A stretch of 64,000 nt of DNA, from NCBI GenBank assembly GCA_019188255.1, contig JAETXT010000007.1:3100001-3164000 (forward strand). Reading direction: 5' to 3'. The notes below the pieces were generated by a model. It worked only from the letters and a program-made list of their open reading frames with translations, was not told the origin of the DNA and searched no databases. Each line of letters starts with the position of its first letter. The first letter of the stretch is position 1. Below, piece by piece: positions 22,601 through 34,900 of the stretch. The stretch is from Verticillium longisporum. Lineage: Eukaryota; Ascomycota; Sordariomycetes; Glomerellales; Plectosphaerellaceae. A program made the translations under genes and the position numbers.

Positions 22601-23570
22601 AATGTCGGCACCTAGGCAGCTGAGATTTGGACAATGTTTAGGAGCCAATGAAAGCATGGATGAATGATGAGGGCCACTGGTCATGAGATGGAGGATACAA
22701 GCCGTTAAACAGAGCAAGAGATGCACAAGCCCATCCGCGCGGTATGCCGGCTGGCATCGATAATGGGATGAGATCTCAAACGTCAACAGTGTCTTGTACG
22801 TGGCGTCGCCAACCTGAAATGGAGGGTGCATTGTTGGGTGGTTGACGGATCAGGGTCAAAGAGTACAGGGATGGGATGAAGTCAATCGGCTGGCCGAGAT
22901 TAGGTAAGTGGCCCAGCAGAGCAGGGAGTGGATGGGTGCCTGGCTAACTTGAAGCCTGGCCTTCACATGGCAGCAGAAGAGTTGTAGAGAAGGCCATCCC
23001 TTCAACATCTACTTGGGTCGTAATCGCCTATCTTGTCTTACGCAGTTCATGATCCACATGAGAAAAGCCCATGACTCCTTCTGTCTCCAAATCGTACAGT
23101 ATACCTAGGTAAGGTACCTAGACGCCACGACAAAGGAAAGGAAAAGTACGCCATGGCTGTGGCAGCCAGCAAAGACTTGCCTATCATGGCCAGGCCTCGC
23201 GGAGGCCCTTCACCGCAGAGACACAGTCTTTATCTCCAATCTGATAAAGATCTCTGAATGCTCGTGGCGGTGTGGTCTCGAAAGCTGCCCCAGGCCCGTT
23301 GTATCCCGCCTTCCTTATCAGCACCGTGGTCAGGAGCGCGCGCGCCCGCTGCTGTGTGATGGTGATTGCGATACGGGGAGTGCGAACCCGGGTCTTCGCA
23401 GGGGCATGAGCGTATCGGCCATGTCTGTATATAAGGCACACTCTGTCCGTATGCTTTGCAACTGCCATCTCGTTGCTGCTGCTTCTCCAAGCTACCTACT
23501 TTGAACGGCATGGCAAGACCATTCCACCATCGCCTTAGGAAACTCATCACGAGGTCGTTGTCTCTGTCTA

Positions 23571-23616
23571 AGGTACCTACCTACCTACCTACCTACCTAG
23601 GTACCTTAGGTACCTT
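23571..23616. repeat. (CTAC)n repeat with GGTACCTTAGGTACC end
   Basis: AGGTACCTAC opens a run of CTAC units that ends in CTAGGTACCTTAGGTACC. The flanks GGTACC are perfect palindromes. This is the longest copy of the dispersed family in the window. Confidence 0.7.
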
Positions 23617-23997
23617 TCTGGCATCTGATCAGGCGCCACCGATCCAGGTGCATCGGACTTAGGAGGTGGCCTCCGCGAGCAACGCGTCCCCTGGAGAGCC
23701 TGGACGAGGGGAGCCCACAGGCCTGGCGTTAGGGCGGGTTGGGGCAGGTTGGGGCAGGCTGGGGGCACCAGAGGCGCCAGGGCCACCACCAGGAGAACCT
23801 GGGTGCGGCCTCTAAGCGCCCCCGAAGCTCCGGCGGACGACCAGCTTCGCCACGGGTCTGTTGGGGAGGGTTGTTGCGTCTTATTGCAGACGCTCACCCT
23901 CTTCCATCCAGCTCACCACCTCTCTTCCCACACGTTGCTGCCCTTTTCCGTGCGCTCTATCGACCGGTCCCTGATCTCATCTGATTACTCTTGCATC

Positions 23998-25500
23998 ATG
24001 GATTATACCGGCGGTAGCGCAGAGGCTGACCATCTCTGCGTCTTGGTTCACGGGGTATGTTCAGAGATCACCTACGTCACCCCACGCTGCCTACCTACCT
24101 ACCTACGTCCCTACCTTACCTGTGGGACATTGATGCGCCTGGGGTCACTGCTAACCACCTGATACTACTGTAGCTTTGGGGAAACCCCAATCACATGGCC
24201 AACATTGCGAAAAGCCTGCGGTCCCAGTATCCTTCTGACAAGCTCTATCTCCTCCTTGCCAAACGAAATAGCGGGAGCTTCACCTACGATGGCATCGAGC
24301 GCGGCGGCGAGCGTGTGTGCGCCGAGATCGAGGAAGAGATTGCCTTGATCGAGAAGAGAGGAGGCAGCATCACTAAGATTAGCATCGTCGGGTACTCGCT
24401 CGGTGGTCTCGTCGCACGCTATGCCGTCGGCCTCCTCTATGCAAAGGGTTTGCTAGACAAGCTCGAGTGCATGGTAAGGGCCGTCGTTCGACGTTGAGCC
24501 TTGGTGCCTCTCACTAACGCCCGGCGCACAGATCTTCACCACGTTTGCCTCACCTCATCTCGGTGTCCGCACGCCTCTCAAAGGATGGCACAACCACGTC
24601 TGGAACGTCCTCGGCGCAAGGACCCTTTCCATGTCTGGACGCCAGCTTTTCACCATTGACAAGTTTCGCGACACGGGTCGGCCTCTCCTGGTGGTTTTGG
24701 CTGACCCCAACTCCATCTTCATGTCGGGCCTGAAGAAGTTCAAGAGACACACCTTGTACAGCAACATGGTCAACGACAGAAGCGCCGTCTTCTACACCAC
24801 TTGCATCTCCAAAACCGACCCGTACCGTGACCTCTCGTCCATGCAGATCAATTATGTCAAAGACTACGAAGACGTCGTCCTGGACCCTCACAACCCCTTT
24901 TCGCCCAAGCCAAACCTGGGAACCCCCGCAACCTTCTCGTCTGTTGCTGGCACTGCCGTCTCCTGGCTTCGCAGCGTTCCCTTCATGCTGGCTGTCACCA
25001 TATTCGTCCCGATCGGTATCATTGGGTTCCTCATCAATTCATGCATCCAAACCGTGCGCTCATCGAAGCGGATCCGCCTCCACGAGGAGGGACGGGCGGG
25101 TGTCAAGGTCACCGATTATCGAAGCTTCCCCCTTTGGATCAACGAGATCCGCACCGAGGTGGAACACGCATACGAAGCGCTCAACAACGCGCAGCACCAA
25201 GACTACCTCGGAACGGAAACGGAAGAAGACGACGAGCCGCTCGACATGAATCTGGAAGACTCAAAGGTGCTTGCCCGGGAGCGCCGCATGTCCATCCCTT
25301 CGCAGCGTACCCTTGCGTTGGCCCCCTATCAGTTCAGTATGATCGAGTCTCTCGACAGTCTCAACTGGCATAAATACCCGGTCTGGATCCACCGTGACCG
25401 ACACAGTCATGCTGCCATTATTGTACGCTGGGAGAAGGAATCATTCAGTGAGGGGAGGGTTGTTTTGAAGCACTGGCTGAAGGAGGAGTTTATCATGTGA
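23998..25500 (+). CDS. Serine lipase of the DUF676/ROG1 family
   Basis: This is an alpha/beta-hydrolase related to yeast Rog1 and its paralogues YDL109C and YGL144C; Rog1 is reported to be a monoacylglycerol lipase. Three exons (23998-24054, 24174-24473, 24532-25500) give 441 aa. The first exon ends at the oxyanion strand LVHG, which joins to LWGNPNHM. The nucleophile elbow is GYSLGG with Ser94. The third exon carries FTTFASPHLGVR, a typical family signature, and a C-terminal DRHSHAAI segment that probably supplies the catalytic His. A transmembrane-like segment (FMLAVTIFVPIGIIGFLI) lies in the C-terminal half, before a basic and acidic linker (EEDDEPLD), which suggests membrane association. 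Intron 1 contains a CTACCTACC repeat like those between genes. Confidence 0.88.
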
Positions 25501-26065
25501 GGCGCCTTTTGATCCAAGTTTGAATATGTCCTGATTGTACTCTGCTTTGCTGGGCTTGCTCAATGTAAATGAACGAGGACTGTGAATATGAACCCCGTAC
25601 TTGTAATACCAATCCTCCATCTCCTGCTCCCCCAGTCATGCCCCATCAATAATGTCATGCTCCTGGGGGACCATTTTTGAAGGGTGACTTCCCAAGGGGA
25701 TGGGTTGCCTTTGATACAGAGATGTTTGATCGTGGCTCTCATCTGGCAAGCGTACCATTACATTTTGGAGGTCGTGGCGAAGATCCAAGACAGGAAGGCC
25801 AAAAGACGTTCGCTTGTACGTAGGCTTGGAAAGCCAGTAAGCCAATAAATAAGTAGTGGGGTCACTTTTCCTGGTATAACGCCCAAGAAGGAGCCACAGT
25901 GTGGTGACCTGGGCCCAGCACAGCAGCATCTATTCAATTCTCCTCCACCACACAGACTGATTTCCAAACTTGGCATTGTATAGATCAGACCACACATGAC
26001 AGCATGTTCTAGAGACATCTAGTCTACCTCTATTCTATATACAACCCGCAGCCGTTTCCCCCCTT
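25501..26065. other. Intergenic between convergent genes
   Basis: These are the 3' flanks of the lipase and PCS60. Nothing recognised. Confidence 0.5.
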
Positions 26066-27787
26066 TTACAGCTTGGCCTTGGGCACGTCCTGCTTCTGCA
26101 TAATCTCAGCGACAATGCGGCGCTGAATTTTTCCAGTTGCCGTCTTGGGCATCGTCTCGGTGAAATAGACCTACAGACAGCGTTAACATGGCGTCGTCCG
26201 CGCATCCTACTGAACACGAGTCTCACCTTCTTGGGCACCTTGAACTTGGCCAGCTTGTCAGCGATCCACTTGCGCAGCTCATCCTGCTCGAGCTTCTCTC
26301 CCGACTTGAGCACGACAGCGACGCCAATGTCCTGGCCATACATGTCGTCGGGGATGGCGAAGCTGACGGCCTCGGAAACAGCGGGGTGGCGCGTGAGGAC
26401 GTTGTCGAGCTCGATAGGGCTGATCTTCTCGCCGCCCTTGTTGATGAGCTCCTTGATGCGGCCAGTGATGATGACGTAGCCGTCCTCGTCTAGCTTGCCC
26501 TGGTCACCTGTGCGGAAGAAACCGGACGATGTGAAGGAAGAGGCGTTGGCGGCGGCGTTGTTGAGGTAGCCGTGCGTGACGTTCTCGCCCTTGATGGAGA
26601 TCTCGCCCTCGGCGCCCTGGGCGACCTCGTTGCCCTGGTCGTCGAGAATCTTGATCTCGACGCCCTGGCCGAGGCCGACGGTGCCCGGCTTGCGCTTGGC
26701 CGGGGGCAGCGGGTTGGAGGTCATCTGGTGGGCAGCCTCTGTCATGGCGTACGCCTCGAGGACAGGGGCCTTGTACGTCTTCTCAAGGTTGTGGAACACT
26801 GTAGGGGAAAGAGGCGAAGAGCAGGACCGGATGAAGCGGATCGCGGGGAGCGGGTTAGGCGTTGGGTTCTTCAGGAGGATCTGGTGGATGGTGGGAACCG
26901 CTGTGTACCAATTGGCCTTGTGAGCAGCAAAGTCCTGCCAGAACTCGCCGGCAGAGAACTTGGTCGGCACGATCATGGATCCGCCGGAAAGGAAAGGGGC
27001 CAAGAGGCCGCAGAGAAGACCGTGAACATGGAACAGGGGCATGACAAGCATGGTGCGGTCCTTATCAGTGAGCTCATATGTCTTCTGGATGTTGCCTTCA
27101 TTCTCATCAGCAGCGTTTCATTCCAAGTGAACCAGATTACCTACTCATGGTCCTCGTCAGGTTCGCGTGTGTCAGGGGCACTACCTTGGGCCTGGAGGTC
27201 GTTCCGCTGGTATGATGGTCAGCTTCGGCTTTGGGCTTGTGAAGATACGGAGACGGGTCATCGAATCACCTGGTGTGCAGAACGAGGGCAACGTCGCTTG
27301 GCTCGGGCTTCAGAATCTGTTCCTTGGGCTTGCCCTGGAGCTGTCCCAGCTCCTTCACATCAAGAGCAACCTCCTTCTTCGAAGTATCCCAGTACGTCTC
27401 GGCAATGGCTGCGTTGAACTTTTTGGCGGCCTTCACAGCCGGGGCGTTGCTCTGATAAGCACCGCGGGGAACCAGAACAATGGCAGACTTGACGTCCTCG
27501 ATGTAAAATTCGAATTCGTCCTGTTTGTACGCCGGGTTCAACGGAGCAGCGATTCCACGCTGCCAGGATGCGGCGAGAAACGAGATGATGAACTCATACG
27601 AGTTGACTGTGGCAATGGAGACAGGGGCCCCCTTGGTGATGCCGATGGCGGCAAGCTTCTGCTGGAACGAGGCAGTCTCCTTGATGAGGTCGTTGTATGT
27701 GACAGTCAACGGGTTGGGCTTAGAAGGAATAATGATGGCGGTCGAGCTGCCAGCGCCCTTGATGGCTGTCTGAAGAGTCAACGCCAT
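26066..27787 (-). CDS. PCS60: Peroxisomal AMP-forming acyl-CoA synthetase (Pcs60/oxalyl-CoA synthetase type)
   Basis: This ATP-dependent acyl-CoA ligase of the ANL superfamily has plant and yeast relatives (AAE3, Pcs60) that activate oxalate. Four exons (27270-27787, 27145-27206, 26227-27095, 26066-26170) give 517 aa. Motifs: the P-loop HTSGTTSRPKVVPLTH formed across the first splice, PLFHVHGL, PTIHQILL, YAMTEAAHQMTSN, FFRTGDQG, GYVIITGRIKELINKGGEKI and the hinge to the C-terminal lid. The last exon carries MPKTATGKIQRR with the catalytic Lys. The protein ends in AKL, a peroxisomal targeting signal type 1, so the enzyme probably acts in the peroxisome matrix. Oxalate is the expected substrate by family, not shown by sequence. 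It is divergent from the SPF45-like gene. Confidence 0.9.
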
Positions 27788-28363
27788 GTTTGATTTGACG
27801 GGTGTGTAGGCGAACTCGACGGGCGATTCCGGCTCCGATAATCGGACAAGGACAAAGAGAGCGATGAGGTATGTTTGTGTAAGAATTGATCACAGGATGG
27901 TGGTGGAAAGGGCAGATCACGCTCTATGTCTAAAAGGAACGTTCTGGTGTGATGGCTGATGAACAAGTGAGAGTTATCCGGGAAGCCAACCCCCAAGTCC
28001 AGAGGCCGGGGTCATAGTGGTAGTGCCTAGTCATTGCGTGCTTGATAGAGCCTGGAGCTGGCAGGCGAGTGGGTTCTCTTAGCTGTTCCCGGATCGGTTC
28101 ATGTAACTGCAACAAGGGGTCAAGACGTCTGATCCCCAATGGCGCCTACGGTGGGCTGACATGCCGGGGTAAGTCGGTACCTCTGAATAAGGTATTCCAG
28201 ATAGTCCATTAAGCAACTTACCACAGATCGCGCTTCTATCTATCCCATACCTACCTACCCAGATACCTGGCCCCGACTTACCCATACAACGCCGCAAGAA
28301 CGACAACATTCGAGTGCAACGCGATTGAATATCTGATCCATACTCGAAAGAACCTACGGCAGA
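27788..28363. other. Divergent region between PCS60 and the SPF45-like gene
   Basis: This is 576 bp. A TACC-type motif lies at about 28240-28266. Open frames are short and overlapping. No recognised operator. Confidence 0.45.
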
Positions 28364-30137
28364 ATGGCCGCGCCGCCTCCGCCACCGCCCGCAAGGGGAG
28401 GATTGTCTCTCTATGCGAACCTCCTAGACCCAACTTCAGACCCCTCGGCCACAATATCCAGCGCGCCCGTTCGGTACAACCAAGACGGCAGCGCGACAGC
28501 CATCGGCGACGACGCAGCAGCGAAGAAACCTAAAGATCCATGTCCTTCACCTCCCGCCCTCTCGTTCGTCAACGTCGACGTGCTCACATGTCCCAGCTCT
28601 TCGCTTCCAACCAATACGTCGCCCACAGGCCAAAGCCGTGAAACCCAAACCTAGTTTCCCCAAGGCCGCGTCGCAAGTGGTGCCGCTTCCTCCCGGGCCA
28701 GCGACCTCAGATGTACCGACAGCCGTGACCACACTGGGCGGGGCGCAATCCCATCAGAAGACCAGCCTCGCCGACTGGGCTGCTGCGGGAGACGACGAGG
28801 TGCGCTACAGCATGGAGAAGCGCCAGCGTGGCGGGCGCAAGAAGAAGAAGAAGAAGTTCGACCACCAGCTGGAAACCGACTGGGACGAGATCTACGACCC
28901 TACCAGGCCCACCAACGTCGACGAATACCTGCGCAGTGACGAGCGCATACGCGAGGTCCAGGACTGGAAGGCTGTGCTGTACAGACATCGTAGGAAGAAG
29001 AGCTTCAGCGATGACAGCGACCAAGACAACGTCAGAGACAGCCGGCCAGCAGCGAGTGCGTACACTGTGGCCATCCATCCCCTTCACTCTTACTGACAGA
29101 CCCGCAGACCAATTTGCGCCGCCATCAAACTACTCCTTCGCACCACCTCCACCCTCTCCACCGACACTGGCTCAGCTTCCCGACGATGCGAGCGCCGACG
29201 ACGTCTATGCACGAAGAAAAGCTCTCCAAACAGCACCCGTGCCGCCTCCCTTAGACTTTGTTCCACCACCAACACCACCACCTCCTCCGCCTCCATCCTC
29301 CGAACCAACAGAGACGGCAACCATCTCCCGCGCTCCCGTCCGCTACTCACCCCCCAAGCCGTCCGAAGACGACGTCCCCGACTCACCGCCACCATCTCTC
29401 GGCCTGGGCGCAGGCTCCCATACAGGAAACCGCTCTCCCGACTCCGAAGCCCCTCGCTCCCTCCGCCCAGGCCAGGCAGGCTTCGCCCAGCGCCTCATGT
29501 CCAAGTACGGCTGGACCAAGGGCTCCGGCCTCGGCGCCGACGAGTCGGGCATCATCAACCCGCTCCGCGTTCAGGTCGAGAAGCGGAAGAAGAAGAGCGA
29601 CGCCGAGGGCGGCGGCTGGCGCGACCCCGCCAACAAGGCCAAAATCATCGGCGGCCAGCGTCGCGACGACGGCGCCGCCTCTTCTTCTGGCTACGGGCCC
29701 ATGAGCAACGTCATAGTCCTGCGGAACATGCTCGAGGGTATGCAGGACCTGCAGGGTGAGATTTCCAGCGGCCTCGGGCAAGAAATTGGCGAGGAGTGTG
29801 GCGACAAGGTACGCCTGCCCCTCCCCCCCTGACGCCTCCGTTACTGCCATCTAGGAATCGGAGCTGAGACGTAATTGTGCTGATTATTCACTAGTATGGC
29901 CGCGTGGAGCGTCTGTATTTCGATGTCGAAAATCGGCAGGTCTTCATCAAGTTTACCGACCAAGTCTCTGGTCTACGTGTAGGTTCACGCCGTATTTCTT
30001 CTGTCTGGTGCACCCAATGAACATACCTGACAGTCCTGCAGGCGGTCAGCGAGCTCAATGGCCGAGTGTTCAATGGAAACACAGTGGCAGCTACGTTCTA
30101 TGACTCAGAACAATTTGAACTCGGAGTTTACATATAG
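28364..30137 (+). CDS. SPF45/RBM17-like splicing factor (G-patch and UHM/RRM)
   Basis: This nuclear pre-mRNA splicing protein is related to SPF45 (RBM17) and plant DRT111. Five exons (28364-28541, 28597-29055, 29108-29808, 29895-29978, 30042-30137) give 505 aa. The N-terminus is proline-rich (APPPPPPARGGLSLYANLL). Exon 2 begins with a conserved LRFQPIRRPQ; its donor (GTCCTT) is weak, but a CTCAC branch-like site and frame support it. A Lys run (RKKKKKK) follows, then a long Pro-rich linker. The G-patch is AQRLMSKYGWTKGSGLG. The C-terminal RRM of the U2AF-homology type has VIVLRNMLEG, EECGDKYGRVERLYF, VFIKFTDQVSGLRAV and ends AATFYDSEQFELGVY. An alternative splicing role is expected from the family. 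Confidence 0.9.
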
Positions 30138-30661
30138 CGGCTCTGGCGCTTCGTGGAGATATCGTGTACATAACATACCTATTCGTACTTTGGCCAGGAT
30201 TGGCACTGGACAAAGTGGCCTTAGTCCAGTAAGGCCGCGCCTGAGTTTACAAGAGATGAAGAAGACAACGTCATGTGCATGATACCTATCCACGTCAAAC
30301 GAAACCAGGATGACTGAGCATCAGCGGGAGTCATGGTGAAAACTGCGTGCATGATACCCATCGTATATTTGATAGTCACTTGTTGTGCTGTATAAAAGGG
30401 CGATCTGTTACATGTCGCAAGCAACATATACCGGGTAGTCAGGTGGAAGGTTTACATCAAGCAGAAAGCTCACAGCACAGGCCGATGCCGGCAATGTTGG
30501 GCGTCTTCGTCTCTAACCATCATCCAGTATTAAGTCTATCGGTTCCTCGTACCTAGGGGTGCCGGTTCGAGAATCGCGTCATTGCAAAGAAACCAGAAAG
30601 AAAGAAAGCATGTACGGAGAACGCCACAACATCCGAGCCCATATTTTCAGTATGGTTGTCT
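30138..30661. other. Intergenic between convergent genes
   Basis: These are the 3' flanks of the SPF45-like gene and ECM33. Nothing recognised. Confidence 0.5.
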
Positions 30662-31996
30662 TTACAGCATAAGCTGAGCGAGACCGCCAATGACGGCCAC
30701 GGTGACGAGGGCGGCCATGTTGGTACCAAGCATGGCGCTGCCGCTGCCATTGTTGTTGTTGTTGCTGGAGCCACCGTTGTTGCCGCTGGAGCCGCCGCTG
30801 GTAGAGTTGGCCTCGTTGGCATTCTCGTCGCCGCCCCTGCAGTTGTACTCGCCGCGGATCTGGCGGCCCTCCATGTCGTCGAAGAACTTGCAAGACTCGT
30901 CAATGCTCTGCGTGCTGCGAACGTCGAAAGCACCACGGGCGTCGTCAAGAGAGGGAAGCTCGACGCTACGATCATGGTTAGCATACAAATCAATTCGTAT
31001 CTGCGGCTGCAAACTTACGACTCGAAGTCACCGCCGAGAAGGACAGCGCCACCAATCGTCTTAAGCTCAGGGAAGCCGTCAATACGGGCGAGGCCGGAGT
31101 TGTTGACAATGGTGAGGGATCCACCGAGGGTCTCGAGCACGGGGAAGGAGATGTTGGTAAGCTCGGGGTTGTTGATGAAGGAAATATCACCCTCCTTGAA
31201 CTCGGTCAGGTTGGGGGCAGTGAAAGTGGTGAAGCTGTTCTGGTCAAAACGCATGGAGCCGTTGATGACCTCAAGGGAAGGAACCAGGACGCTGGCGGCG
31301 TTGTTGATGATGAGCTCCTGAGCCCAGATAAGGTTGGCAAGAGTGACATTGAGGGCGGGGCCGTTGGAGTCAATCTCGAGCTTCTTGGAAACGTTGGCGA
31401 GCTGAGTGCTGTAAGACAGCAGACGGTCGTTGTTGTTGATGTACATCTCGTCAACGGAAGCGAGGTTGAGTCCGTCGAGCGAGCGGAGATCCGTGTTGGA
31501 GATACGGACACTGCTGGCGCTGGTGACACCGGCGGTACCGAAGACGACAGTGCCAAGAGCTGGGAGCGTAACCCACTCAATGGTTTCAACAGCCGTCAGG
31601 GCAGTGAATCGGACGTCATTCAGCAGCTCAAGTCCAACCAGCTCGAAGCGGCCGTCAATCGTGGTGAGCGAAGAACTGGCCAAGCTGACGAGCTGGGTGG
31701 CGTTGTTGACAACGAGGTTGCCCCTGAGGCGGGTAGGACCGTCAATGGTCACGGCACCGGTAAGGTCGGAGGAGATCTCAATCGACTCCATGGTCCTGCA
31801 GGGGATGGCCGTGGCCTCGGCAGCGCTGTTGATCGTGTAGGTCGCAGTCGAGCAGATGCTGGACTGGGCTGGAGCAGCGAGTTAGTGCCAGAGGCCAAGG
31901 CCACGCGAAACGGCTGGAGGTGTGGTCAGACTTACCCGAGGCGACCGAGGCACCGACAGCCAGGATGGCAGGGACGAGCTTCATGGTGGTGTACAT
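30662..31996 (-). CDS. ECM33: GPI-anchored cell wall protein Ecm33
   Basis: This is a receptor-L-domain-like, leucine-rich cell surface protein needed for cell wall integrity in fungi. Three exons (31936-31996, 31019-31868, 30662-30965) give 404 aa. The N-terminus is a signal peptide (MKLVPAILAVGASVAS-A), completed by splicing to QSSICSTATYTI. The body repeats short beta-strand units (LRGNLVVNNATQLVSL, TTIDGRFELVGLE, SVRISNTDLRSLDGL, INNAASVLVPSLEVI), with two conserved Cys pairs near the ends (SICS..IPCR and SCKFF..YNCRG). A Ser/Asn/Gly-rich stalk leads to a terminal hydrophobic tail (NMAALVTVAVIGGLAQLML), preceded by small residues suitable for GPI attachment. An in-frame ATG at 31984 has the stronger context and would remove four residues (MYTT). 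Confidence 0.9.
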
Positions 31997-34900
31997 TGCT
32001 ACCGGTTTTTGGCGAGTAATCTGAATGTCGAATAGAGTCAGTGCGAAGTTCGCAACGGGTAATAACAGCTTGGGAGCTTGATGTTGTCAAGAATAATCAG
32101 AGTTTGAGGATGCTGGTTGGAGGAGGGAACCAGGCAGTGGACTGGACAGCGGGCCAAGAAACCAAGACGGGTGGTAAAGGCTATCGATCTCTGTTCCAAA
32201 ACCACGCTGGGGTTGTTTCCTGTTTGGATTGGTGCTTGATAGCAGGTGATGAGATGTGCAGATGGGTAGATGAAATAGGTGAAGCCCCGAGAGACACGCT
32301 GTAGGCGAAGTACAGCTGGTCGTGCGGGTCGTGCTCGTCGCCCCTTCCTGTGTATTTTTCTGTTTGTATTTGGTGCCGACGCCGCTGAGGGTAAGAGCCT
32401 TTCTGTCGGACAAGCAGGAGGCTCCAACCCTCTCGATCCAAGGGCGGGCGTTGAGGGAATTGGTTCGTGGGGACCGGACGAGGGAGAGGCCGCGGACGGG
32501 GCGTTCGGAATCCAGGGGCAACGGCATGTACGTGCCAACGAACATGGCGTGGGGTGGGTTTGGTCGTTCAGACCAGCGGCGACGGGCAGGAATTTCTCAA
32601 TGGGCGTCGTGAAGGTGGCGACGAGCCATCTTTGACGGCGATGGGACATTGGTGCATTTCTTTCACGCCTTACGTACCTTTTGATATAGATAGAACGTCG
32701 TCTTCGTTCGAAAGACAGATAAAAAGGGGGGCAGAGCAGGAGGAGAGCTAAGGCTAGATCTGATCCTGTTATTAACGAGTGTACGAAAACCAAAGCAAGC
32801 GCAATGAAGAAATTGGCCTGGTGATGAGTGAAGCTGGTCGCAAAGGGAGGAGGAGCGAGTGGGAGAAACAGTAGCAAGTCAATGTGCGGACGGAGAAGAG
32901 AAAAGCCAAATCCCCAGAAGCTAGGGGCGAACTGCTGGCGTGGATGTGGCTTGTTGCCGTGCACGATGCCTCGCTGCTGCTCTCGCGCCTTCGACCAGGT
33001 CGGGCAGGGGAAGCAGGGGGGGTGGAGCACCGATAGGAATGTTGATTTGCTGCTCATAATCAAGACGATCAGGGATGCGTGTCCCAGGTGGGTAAGGGGG
33101 GGTGGGGTTGTTGGAGGAAGCATGTGCAGGGGGTCATCATAGTGTCGCCCTGGTTTGTTGCAGTCACAGTCCTGTTCGACCTTGCCTGGTGGACACACTT
33201 GCTCATTGATCATTTCGGGTCCATTCGCGCCCTCCTACGTTGGTCATGATGGCGAAGGGGACGGGGCAAGTTCATGGTTCGGTGCTTGCCTCCCTTTATT
33301 ATTACAGATGCAACACAAGGCAAGGCAAGGCACCACAGGCAGGCCCCTCCGCCTCCGGTGCGGTACGAGCAGGAGATGGAACGCAATAACTCGTCAAGCT
33401 TGTCCCTCCAGTGCATGAGCATCTGCTTTTTTCCCCTGCCACAACCGTTGCCGCACCCGTACCCAGATGCCAGACAATCGGTTTCCACGTTCCGCGAGCC
33501 TTGCCTCCCTCGTATTGGATACATAGTACACGATACGGCACCGACCACACAGCACAAAGCACAGGGCAGGAGAATGTGAGTAATAAGTGGTGACCTGGAC
33601 GCAACACTGTTCCTGCCATCTTACAGATTGGATCCCTTTGCCCCATTCCTCAGACGAGTCAACTTCTGCCGTGTTCGTGTTCCAACAGATGTTTGATCCC
33701 CCTCCCCTCCATCAGGTAGATGAGAGAGACTGTCGCTGACAGCGAGCATGCAGCGGCGGAAATCGACAGCATCGGAGATCCTGTCAGGCGTCCGGTCCGG
33801 TCGGTGGGCAAGGGCCATGGACTGTGGCCCAATTTCTGCAATCGCGCTTTGGCGAGATTTGCCCATCTTGCTTTCCAGATGATCAATGTCAACACCAGCG
33901 GCCTGCGGACAATGCCTGTCGACACTGCCGGGTGTGGCTGTATCCAAAGTCAGTCCGCTCGATTCAGCAGCCCACTCATCGTGCTCCATTGAAATCGACG
34001 AGCTTTGAGCTGGGACGCGTCCACAACACACGTCCGCGCGCACCCACACCTCCCTCCCTCCTCTCCCACCAGGGCATCACACATCACACTGTCGGCCCAC
34101 CCGTTCTCATCTTCTCGTCGCCATATCTTGCTAGCCAGTGAGGGCGTGTTTCATCGTATTGCAAGTCCAGACGATCCAGGAGGCTTTCGGGTGCTCTGTC
34201 GATCCGAGTCTACCTCTAGTGATGACGCAGTACGACCGAGGACATCAGTGGTGATAGCCTGTTGGCACGGCTGGCGACCAGGCAACGGGATAACGGGCCC
34301 ATCGAAAACATCGCAGCATTGAGCCGACTTTCGGTCCTTCCGCTCCCTCTAGCTCCTAGGTCCTATGTTGTAGGGCGTGCATTGCCAAACCAGGCCTGAC
34401 GATACGAGCGAGGGCCCTCGGCATCCCATCAGCTTCATTTAATTGGGCCTTTTTGGGCCTCCCCAGGTCACGAAAGCTTGCCACAGCAGTATTTTCTGGG
34501 GATGGACCGCACACACGCGAAACTAATCTTGGTGTCTCCATGCCAAGCAGCACACTTGCCAAACACTGGGAGGAAAACATCCGTAGAGCCGCGATGCGTA
34601 CCATGTCCAGCTAGGAGAAATGGTCCACCCCAGGGTGTGGCCAAACATGCATCTCCCAATTTTACCCACCTGTTCCCTGCTCCATCCAAGGATTTCCAGC
34701 TGCAATGCGTAGGCCGATTTGATCAAACCAGGAGCCTGTTCTATACGTAGACTGTTCCGGCCGGCCTACAGTACACCTTCCAAGACCACTGGGGCAAGTC
34801 CTGTGCACGGGCACGGCTACAGGCTATTATTGACAGCACTGCTTCCTCCTGATGCCGAGGCTTCGTCTCCAAGCCTCCAGCCTGCAAGTTGCCTTGCATC

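Larger units (their letters stand above)
22189..23997. other. Divergent region between REX3 and the lipase gene
   Basis: This is 1.8 kb without a convincing gene. It holds three TACC/GGTA repeat sites (22570-22600, about 23102-23120, 23571-23616). Open frames at 22592-22831, 23184-23468 and 23589-23897 are on the minus strand without motifs. The segment 23880-23997 is T/C-rich and likely the lipase leader. Confidence 0.45.

Noticed and set aside
27786..28363. Possible extra exon between PCS60 and the SPF45-like gene
   Set aside because: Short overlapping frames only, no start or splice signals that link to either gene.
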